Assembly (NCBI GenBank): GCA_964643965.1
Contig: CAZXVH010000115.1
Span: 1-15,957, forward strand
DNA length: 15,957 nucleotides
Direction of reading: 5' to 3'
Origin: GCA-2746795 sp964643965
Lineage (GTDB): Bacteria > Chloroflexota > Anaerolineae > Promineifilales > Promineifilaceae
The position numbers and the translations under genes are program-made. Of this stretch, positions 6,787-12,129 are shown one piece after another (position 1 is the stretch's first letter; each line of letters starts with the position of its first letter). The notes under the pieces were generated by a model that was given only the letters and a program-made list of their open reading frames with translations, had not been told where the DNA came from and made no database searches.

Positions 6787-8169
6787 ATGAAAAAACATCA
6801 TATCTTTTCACTGACAGTTTTAGGGGCAGCTTTGATCGGTCTGATAGTTACCGGTTGGTGGGTGGCGGCGCAAACGTTGGACGACTCTGTGTTTCTACCA
6901 ATGGTGATGAAAGCAGAGCCGCCGCCAGAGCCGATGGTGGAGTTTCGCGGCTTGTGGGTAACGCGCTTTGATTGGACAACATGGGACGGGGCGCATCCGG
7001 CTAAAATTGATGAAATCGTGCAAAATACGGCCGACGCCGGTTTTAATGTGCTGTTTTTCCAGATTCGCGGCGAAGCCGATGCTTATTACGCCTCGGATTT
7101 GGAACCCTGGGCGAAGCGCATCACCGGTTATTCGGGGGCGTTGGGGCAGCCGCCTGGCCCGGAATGGGCTGGCCTGGGCGACCCCCTGTCATACCTGATC
7201 GAGAAGGCGCATGAGGCAGGGCTGCAAGTTCACGCCTATGTGAATGTGTATCCGGTGGCTGCCTGTACCGCCATTCCCAGCGCAAATGTGACGCCTATGC
7301 CGCTTTATCATCAACTCATCGCCGCACATGGCGTTACATTGTATGGAGATGAGATTTTGCCCAATGGCTTGCAGTGGACATGGGATAGTCTGATCTATTG
7401 CGGCAGTGATAATTATATGTGGGCCACGCCTGCCTCTGAATTTCATGAGGATCATGTGCTGGCGGTGCTGAAGGATGTGGCAGCACGTTATGACATTGAC
7501 GGCTTGCATTTGGATCGGGTGCGGTATGCGCAAAGCTACGTTTCTTGTGATCCGGTGAGTCTGGCGGAAACGGGCGCATGTTTTGGCGCAGCCCCGGCCG
7601 GTTATGCCAGCTATGAAGCTTGGCAGCGGGCGCAGGTGAATGAGTTTGTGGCGCGGGTCTATTATGAACTATTGGCCGACTATCCTGATTTATGGCTGTC
7701 GGCGGCGGTGTGGCCGGTGCATACGGTTAAACCGGAATGGGGCTGGCAAGAAAATTATGTCACCGGCTATGACACATATTACCAGGATTCAAAGGAGTGG
7801 CTGGCTCAGGGCAGCATCGACAGTATCTCGCCCATGATTTACCCGAGCAACCCGGATGTTTGCCCCGATGACAATCCTTATTGGTCGCAAGAGCGCTGGG
7901 CTACGTTGACGGCCGATTTTCAGGAGGAGCGCAACGGCCGTTATATCATCCCAGGTATCGGCGGTCATTACTGTTCGTTTGATGAGATTGCGGCCCGTAT
8001 CCAGATGGCGCGGGAAATCGGCGTGGCGGGTCATGCCATCTTTTCTTACCGGCTGCTGCTGGAGAAGGGGTATTTTGATGAGTTGGCGGCCGGACCTTAT
8101 GCGGAAACGGCCGTTGTGCCCAATCTTCCCTGGCGACCCAGATCGTCGCCTGGGCGTCAAACGGAGTAA
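6787..8169 (+). CDS. Secreted GHL10-type glycoside-hydrolase-like protein (DUF187 / YngK-like)
   Basis: A 460-residue exported protein. Residues 1-29 are a signal peptide (KKHH, a hydrophobic core, cleavage near VAAQ), followed by FLPMVMK (36-42) and a proline-rich linker EPPPEP. The catalytic domain starts with FRGLWVTRFDW (53-63), then NVLFFQIRGEADAYYASDLE (87-106), HAYVNVYPVA (149-158) and YDIDGLHLDRVRYAQ (235-249). These are the beta-strand motifs of the GHL10 TIM barrel, with D243 the best candidate for an active-site acid. Related proteins act on bacterial cell-envelope or exopolysaccharide glycans; the substrate here is unknown. AGAGGA (6771-6776) is a ribosome binding site ten bases from the ATG. 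The last residues (WRPRSSPGRQTE) are unlike the family; an alternative frame continues to 8213 with a hydrophilic tail, so a late frameshift is possible. It carries two AACGGCCGTT copies (7933, 8106). Confidence 0.85.
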   Translation: MKKHHIFSLTVLGAALIGLIVTGWWVAAQTLDDSVFLPMVMKAEPPPEPMVEFRGLWVTRFDWTTWDGAHPAKIDEIVQNTADAGFNVLFFQIRGEADAYYASDLEPWAKRITGYSGALGQPPGPEWAGLGDPLSYLIEKAHEAGLQVHAYVNVYPVAACTAIPSANVTPMPLYHQLIAAHGVTLYGDEILPNGLQWTWDSLIYCGSDNYMWATPASEFHEDHVLAVLKDVAARYDIDGLHLDRVRYAQSYVSCDPVSLAETGACFGAAPAGYASYEAWQRAQVNEFVARVYYELLADYPDLWLSAAVWPVHTVKPEWGWQENYVTGYDTYYQDSKEWLAQGSIDSISPMIYPSNPDVCPDDNPYWSQERWATLTADFQEERNGRYIIPGIGGHYCSFDEIAARIQMAREIGVAGHAIFSYRLLLEKGYFDELAAGPYAETAVVPNLPWRPRSSPGRQTE

Positions 8170-8216
8170 AAATCAGGATGACGAAACCGGCAAACAGCCC
8201 AAACTTGAAGATTAAA

Positions 8217-8242
8217 CCACCCTTTTCCAGTTAAAAGGGTGG
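8217..8242. terminator. Bidirectional intrinsic terminator between convergent genes
   Basis: CCACCCTTTT (8217-8226) pairs perfectly with AAAAGGGTGG (8233-8242) around a six-base loop, placed between the stop of the plus-strand hydrolase (8169) and the stop of the minus-strand zinc-ribbon gene (8249). The A/T-rich ends of the stem and an ATTTTT further downstream on the plus strand suit termination from both sides. Confidence 0.75.
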
Positions 8243-8248
8243 CATTGC

Positions 8249-9172
8249 TTATCTATTTTTAACGGCCGTTCCACAACTCCGGCAAAATCTGTCCCCAGGC
8301 TTCAACGCTTTGCCGCATTCATGACAAAACTGTGCTTTGCCGCCAACGTTAGCGGCTTTCACCGGTTGGTTCTGTGGTCGTTTGGGGCGCGGTTTACGGC
8401 TTTTTGACGCTGTGCCGCCAGTTTGCCGGGTGGCGACAAACCAGGTACCGGCCACCGCGATCACCAACAGACCCAGAACGCCTAAAACCAGGGGCCAGTT
8501 AACCGTGTTTGTGCTGAGCGCAGCAGCCGGGCTGTTGGCATTCACCGGCGCGGCTGTTGTCGGTAAATTGTCGATGGAAAGCTGGGGCGCGGCCATATCA
8601 TAAGAGAAAGTGAGGGTATACGGCTGCCCACGAGGAATGGGCTGCGGAGGAAACGTATAATAGGTGAAGCCATCGGTGTTATCGGGGATTATGGTGGCGT
8701 TTTCAGGAGTGACGCTCATATTGACCGCGCTGGTGGGCTGCTGCACGGCAGCCAATATCTCCTTGACGCGCAGGTCTGCCAGCCAGTTGAAGGTGTAAGA
8801 ATGGGTGACGCCGCTGCTTTCATACGGCACATAATATTCCACCCGAAAGCGAGAATCGGGGAGGGTGAACGTGAGGGAATTGTCGCCGGTGGTGTATTCA
8901 ATGTCATCTAACATGCGGTTGTCGCTGGTGATGCGGGCGATGGCGTTGATTTGCGCCTCGGCTGGCAGGGGGATAGTGATGGAGGCGGGCAGCGGGGCGT
9001 CGGCCGGCAGGGCGCCGGTAAACATGATCAGCACTTTCTCTTGATCATAGTCAGGCCAGAGATCAACGATGAGGCTCTCAATCTGGTTTGTGGGCAGCTG
9101 TGCCTGGATGGGGGGCACAAGAAGCAGGCTAAACAGGGCAATCATGAGCAGTGGTAGTATCACTTTCTTCAT
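8249..9172 (-). CDS. Signal-anchored membrane protein with cytoplasmic C-terminal zinc ribbon
   Basis: A 307-residue protein. Residues 1-24 are a signal peptide ending in IQAQ. Residues 25-200 are an extracytoplasmic beta-rich domain beginning IESLIVDLWPDYDQEKVLIM, with LPASITIPLPAEAQINAIA and FRVEYYVPYESS. I recall this LWP.YD...VL pattern from conserved Chloroflexota proteins of unknown function. A threonine/alanine/proline linker (about 203-224) leads to one transmembrane helix (225-247), then a basic linker (SKSRKPRPKRPQ) and a zinc ribbon with C283, C286, C297 and C300 (FCHECGKALKPGDRFCRSCG). The topology is therefore outside sensor or binding domain, one membrane pass, zinc ribbon inside, which suggests contact with a cytoplasmic partner. 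The AACGGCCGTT at 8261-8270 encodes TAV three residues before the end. The ribosome binding site is weak (AAAGAGAAA). Confidence 0.7.
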   Translation of the reverse strand: MKKVILPLLMIALFSLLLVPPIQAQLPTNQIESLIVDLWPDYDQEKVLIMFTGALPADAPLPASITIPLPAEAQINAIARITSDNRMLDDIEYTTGDNSLTFTLPDSRFRVEYYVPYESSGVTHSYTFNWLADLRVKEILAAVQQPTSAVNMSVTPENATIIPDNTDGFTYYTFPPQPIPRGQPYTLTFSYDMAAPQLSIDNLPTTAAPVNANSPAAALSTNTVNWPLVLGVLGLLVIAVAGTWFVATRQTGGTASKSRKPRPKRPQNQPVKAANVGGKAQFCHECGKALKPGDRFCRSCGTAVKNR

Positions 9173-9251
9173 AGAATAGTTTCTCTTTCGGTGAACGATT
9201 TAGGGGGACGTTATCAACCCTTTGGTGTTGCTTAAACAGATACCGTCGCCT

Positions 9252-9257
9252 ATTATA
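9252..9257 (-). promoter_or_regulatory. Putative -10 box for the zinc-ribbon membrane protein gene
   Basis: Read on the minus strand this is a perfect TATAAT, about 80 bases upstream of the ATG at 9172. No convincing -35 hexamer is present at the usual spacing, so the call is tentative. Confidence 0.4.
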
Positions 9258-9323
9258 CCGTAAGTTGAAAAGAGGGTTTTAACGTTAATTGGTTGGTAAG
9301 CTTTATCTCCCTCAAAAGAGGCG

Positions 9324-9346
9324 GACAACTTGTCCGCGCTCCCATT
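9324..9346 (+). repeat. Dispersed 23-nt leader repeat, copy 2
   Basis: It matches 4014-4036 at 21 of 23 bases, including the 16-base identical TGTCCGCGCTCCCATT (9331-9346). Its 5' part forms a perfect palindrome GCGGACAACTTGTCCGC (9321-9337, central base C). It ends four bases before the AAGGAG of the next gene. Confidence 0.6.
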
Positions 9347-9362
9347 GACAAAGGAGTTTCCC

Positions 9363-9935
9363 ATGACAGATGGTATGAAAAAATTAGAAGACGACGTGAC
9401 TATTTTGACGGCGATGGCGGCGGATATGGCTGCCTATTTACAGAGCGAGGTTTTGTTTTGGAACATGGGCGGCAGCCTGCCCATGCTTACGCTGGGTGGT
9501 TATCTCATGCGTCAATACCGGCTGCGGGCGCTCTCTAGCTTGTTGTCTGAGGAGAAACGGGTGGAAATGGAAACGGCCGTTTCTCAATTTAACATGGCAG
9601 TGGCAGACAAAATCGTGCGCTTGGAGAACAAGGCCCACATCGAGATCGACGCCCGTATTCGCCAATTTGAAGCGTATTTGCAGGAACTACGCACCAGGCA
9701 AACAACGGCCGTTAATTATGGAACGGCCGTTGAGCCAAGAGCCATGTTGTCTGCCCTGACAGAGCAGTTGAGCCAGGCCCCTTACCAGATGCAACCACAA
9801 GTGATGACGCGAATCGGATTTCTGGACAAAAACCTGCGCCAACGTTGGACGCCCGGCGAGTTTGTCTGGCCGACGCTCTGGCAGCCAGCCTATCCAGCAG
9901 ATGCGTATTGGTGGTTGTACGGCCACCCGGAATAA
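9363..9935 (+). CDS. Conserved hypothetical protein, tandem paralogue A
   Basis: A 190-residue soluble protein of a family I cannot name. The start is the ATG at 9363, six bases after AAGGAG (9351-9356); the upstream in-frame TTG at 9330 lies in the repeat. It is mostly helical: an N-terminal helix (VTILTAMAADMAAYLQSEV), a short conserved turn PMLTLGGYLMRQYRL (40-54), a long charged helix region with coiled-coil character (residues 60-120), and a conserved aromatic tail WTPGEFVWPTLWQPAYP, then YWWLYGHP at the C-terminus. The same blocks recur in the next gene (10232-10810), so the two arose by duplication. No signal peptide, membrane segment or catalytic motif is visible. Three AACGGCCGTT copies lie in this one gene (9572, 9704, 9722), two only 18 bases apart, each read as TAV. 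Confidence 0.75.
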   Translation: MTDGMKKLEDDVTILTAMAADMAAYLQSEVLFWNMGGSLPMLTLGGYLMRQYRLRALSSLLSEEKRVEMETAVSQFNMAVADKIVRLENKAHIEIDARIRQFEAYLQELRTRQTTAVNYGTAVEPRAMLSALTEQLSQAPYQMQPQVMTRIGFLDKNLRQRWTPGEFVWPTLWQPAYPADAYWWLYGHPE

Positions 9936-9942
9936 ACGGATT

Positions 9943-9988
9943 GAGGAGTAAGCTTGTCGAAGTCCGGGCTTCGACAAGTTCACTCCTC
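9943..9988. repeat. Extragenic two-tier hairpin of the TGTCGAAG/CTTCGACA type
   Basis: The inner arms CTTGTCGAAG (9953-9962) and CTTCGACAAG (9969-9978) are perfect complements, as are the outer arms GAGGAGT (9943-9949) and ACTCCTC (9982-9988), with three unpaired bases on each side between tiers. It lies eight bases after the stop of paralogue A. The core closely resembles the hairpin at 12065-12105, so both belong to one dispersed extragenic family that may end transcripts. Confidence 0.7.
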
Positions 9989-10033
9989 GTCTCCATCAAC
10001 CAAAGTTGCACACACTCTTACATTGCCCTTACC

Positions 10034-10063
10034 TTGACGCCATGATTCATAAACCAGTATCAT
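10034..10063 (+). promoter_or_regulatory. Possible promoter between the tandem paralogues
   Basis: TTGACG (10034-10039) and TATCAT (10058-10063) are separated by 18 bases, a fair sigma-70-type match, about 170 bases before the start of paralogue B. The interval up to 10231 also contains an 11-bp hairpin (10126-10136 with 10148-10158, one G-T pair) and a weaker one at about 10090-10117, so the leader may be structured. Nothing else is seen in 9989-10231. Confidence 0.35.
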
Positions 10064-10231
10064 GTACGTATCAGATGGTAAGCGCCCTGTCAAAGGGTTT
10101 GTTCGTAAATAACCTTTGCGTGTGGAGATTGGTTCAAACCTCAAGATTGAATCAATCTAGCGGCAACAGCGGTGAAAAGAAGGGGATTTAAATGAATGGG
10201 AGCATAATAGTTGACAAAAAGGGGGTTTACG

Positions 10232-10810
10232 ATGAGTAAGACAAACGAAATTCTGGCCCAAGATTTGAGAATTTTGGAGACAATGGCGGCCAGCCTGGAA
10301 GCGTATCTGGCCAGCGACGCCACCCATTGGCCCATGGGCGAGGAGGGCATGCCCAAGCTGACCATTGGCGGCTGCCTGATGCGCCAGGAACGGCTGCAGC
10401 GGCTGCGCGGCCAACTTGACCTGGCGGATCAAGGACGACTAGACAAAACAATGGCAGCCTTTGAGACCCTCATCAACAATCAGGTGGTGCGTTTTGAAAA
10501 GCGGGCGACCGACGAGGTACATGCCCGGCTGCGCGAGTGGATGGCTTATCTGCGGGGCGCCAGCAGTAAAATGGCCGCCAACCGGGACTATTATGCTACT
10601 GTGGTCGATACCCGTATTGTCATGGCGGCGTTAATGAATAAATTGGGGCAACGGCCGTTTCAATTACCCTCGCGCCTGGCAGCAGATGTGGAGAAAATAG
10701 ATGCTCGCCTCAAAGGGCACTGGCAGCCTGGCGAATTTATCTTAGACGCCATTTGGCAGCCAGCCTATCCGGTAGAAACATACTGGTGGTTGTTTGGGTA
10801 TCCGCTCTGA
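10232..10810 (+). CDS. Conserved hypothetical protein, tandem paralogue B
   Basis: A 192-residue protein, homologous along its whole length to paralogue A (9363-9935). Shared blocks in order are ILETMAASLEAYLAS (14-28; in A, ILTAMAADMAAYLQS), PKLTIGGCLMRQERL (41-55), a charged helical middle, then WQPGEFILDAIWQPAYP and YWWLFGYP at the end. The start is the ATG at 10232, with GGGGG at 10221-10225 as ribosome binding site; the upstream in-frame TTG at 10211 is unlikely. A MGEEG insertion near residue 35 and many substitutions show the duplication is old, implying both copies are under selection. Its stop (10808-10810) is only four bases from the end of the convergent flavoprotein gene, leaving no room for a terminator. 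The AACGGCCGTT at 10650 is read as Gln-Arg-Pro here. Function unknown. Confidence 0.75.
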   Translation: MSKTNEILAQDLRILETMAASLEAYLASDATHWPMGEEGMPKLTIGGCLMRQERLQRLRGQLDLADQGRLDKTMAAFETLINNQVVRFEKRATDEVHARLREWMAYLRGASSKMAANRDYYATVVDTRIVMAALMNKLGQRPFQLPSRLAADVEKIDARLKGHWQPGEFILDAIWQPAYPVETYWWLFGYPL

Positions 10811-10814
10811 TGTT

Positions 10815-12011
10815 TTAACGCTTTGGCGAGATTTGGCGGGAAACATGAGGCATGGGGGGTGGTTCGATGGGCACATATTCACGGTTGCCCCACCGCGTGT
10901 ATTTAACCACCCATCCCATGACCCCCCATAAAAAGCTGACCAACCAGGCCGGCCATGATCTGTAAGCCAGTTTAGCCGCCCAGGTGCGAAAATTTAACTG
11001 CTTAAACAGGGGATCCGCCAGCAGCATTTTCCGATAGGTTTTGTAACTGTAATCTTCAGTCGCAAATGCCTGTTGTATCGCTGCTGCCGCCACTTTGCCA
11101 TAGCCCAACGCAAACGAAATGCCTTCACCCATGAGCGGGTCTGCGCCGGCCGCATCCCCCACCAGCAGAACATGTGGTTGAGCAAATTGGCTGTTTTTAT
11201 CCCACCAGCGGATAGGGTGGCCTTTCAACTTATACTCGTCCAAATCACGCTCCCGCTCGGCTAAGGCGCTGCTGAAGGTGGTTTTAAGATCTGCTTTTGG
11301 CCGCCCTGGTTGAGCGCGGCTGTCGAACAATCCCCGGTTCATAAACGGCTTATTGTTGACATAGCTGGGAAAATCCCAATAGTAACCTTGCAAACCAAAG
11401 GCAGTGGTCTGGTCAAATTCAAAAACGGCCGTTCGCTCTTGAAATTCTGGCGTGGTGGCGGCGTTTTCCGGCGTCAACACCTCCACCAGGCGGGCCACAT
11501 GAGACGGCCCTTCCCATTTGAGGGCGCGGCGCACGAAGCTTTTGGAGCCATCGGCCGCTACCACTGTTTTGGCGTGAAAAGTGGCCTGCTCTGTGACCAC
11601 GGCCACGTAATCATCATGCAATGTGACGCTGTTGACCGCTTCTCCTTGCCGCACGGTGACGCCCTGAGCAACGGCCGTTTGCAGCAGCCAATGGTCAAAT
11701 TCATCCCGGCGCACAATGGTGAACACTGGTTTGCCAAAGAACGAATACTGCTTATTGCGGTAGGTTAACCTGGCTTCATGCAGGTCAAAATGGTTGGGTT
11801 CCAGGGCCAGCCCCAATTGTGAAATGATGTTGCGCCCCATGTGGGTGATGCCGCCGCCGCACAGCTTTTCTCGCGGATGCACAGCCTTGTCTACCATGAC
11901 GATGCGTTTGGCCCAGGCCGCATCCTGCTGGATGAGATGCAGCGCCGTTGATGTGCCAGATGGCCCCGTGCCCACAATCAAGACATCTACCTGTTGAATC
12001 TCCGCCATCAT
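10815..12011 (-). CDS. Geranylgeranyl reductase family FAD-dependent oxidoreductase
   Basis: A 398-residue flavoprotein. The N-terminal Rossmann loop is VGTGPSG (13-19), followed by the family hallmark REKLCGGG (47-54), the ADGS segment (153-156) and the second FAD contact VGDAAGADPLMGEGI (284-298). This pattern defines the geranylgeranyl reductase / digeranylgeranylglycerophospholipid reductase group, which saturates isoprenoid double bonds or oxidises related lipids using FAD and a reduced donor. The C-terminus carries aromatic, hydrophobic stretches (WPAWLVSFLWGVMGWVV, 353-369) that suggest membrane association. The particular isoprenoid (quinone, carotenoid or lipid chain) cannot be told from sequence. 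AGGAGG lies six bases before the ATG at 12011. It lies downstream of the amidase gene on the same strand, with a hairpin between them. It contains two AACGGCCGTT, both read TAV. Confidence 0.85.
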   Translation of the reverse strand: MMAEIQQVDVLIVGTGPSGTSTALHLIQQDAAWAKRIVMVDKAVHPREKLCGGGITHMGRNIISQLGLALEPNHFDLHEARLTYRNKQYSFFGKPVFTIVRRDEFDHWLLQTAVAQGVTVRQGEAVNSVTLHDDYVAVVTEQATFHAKTVVAADGSKSFVRRALKWEGPSHVARLVEVLTPENAATTPEFQERTAVFEFDQTTAFGLQGYYWDFPSYVNNKPFMNRGLFDSRAQPGRPKADLKTTFSSALAERERDLDEYKLKGHPIRWWDKNSQFAQPHVLLVGDAAGADPLMGEGISFALGYGKVAAAAIQQAFATEDYSYKTYRKMLLADPLFKQLNFRTWAAKLAYRSWPAWLVSFLWGVMGWVVKYTRWGNREYVPIEPPPMPHVSRQISPKR

Positions 12012-12064
12012 TTGTTTCCTCCTTTGATGGGTTGCTGCTTAGAAACTATATAGATCACCGAAGG

Positions 12065-12105
12065 CTGAGCCTGTCGAAGCCCGGCCCCGCCTTCGACAGG
12101 CTCAG
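12065..12105. repeat. Extragenic hairpin with perfect 15-bp arms (CTGAGCCTGTCGAAG family)
   Basis: CTGAGCCTGTCGAAG (12065-12079) and CTTCGACAGGCTCAG (12091-12105) are perfect reverse complements around an 11-base GC-rich loop. It fills the short gap between the amidase stop (12130) and the flavoprotein start (12011). This arm sequence is, from memory, a common extragenic palindrome in many environmental bacterial genomes. It may end or attenuate transcription from the amidase gene. Confidence 0.8.
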
Positions 12106-12129
12106 GCTACATTGGGACAGGTACTCTGC

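Noticed and set aside
6669..6971. Open frame of 100 codons overlapping the GHL10 gene start
   Set aside because: It overlaps the signal peptide of the hydrolase in another frame and resembles no protein; the hydrolase frame carries clear family motifs.
11310..11768. Plus-strand 152-codon open frame
   Set aside because: Antisense shadow of the geranylgeranyl reductase family gene.
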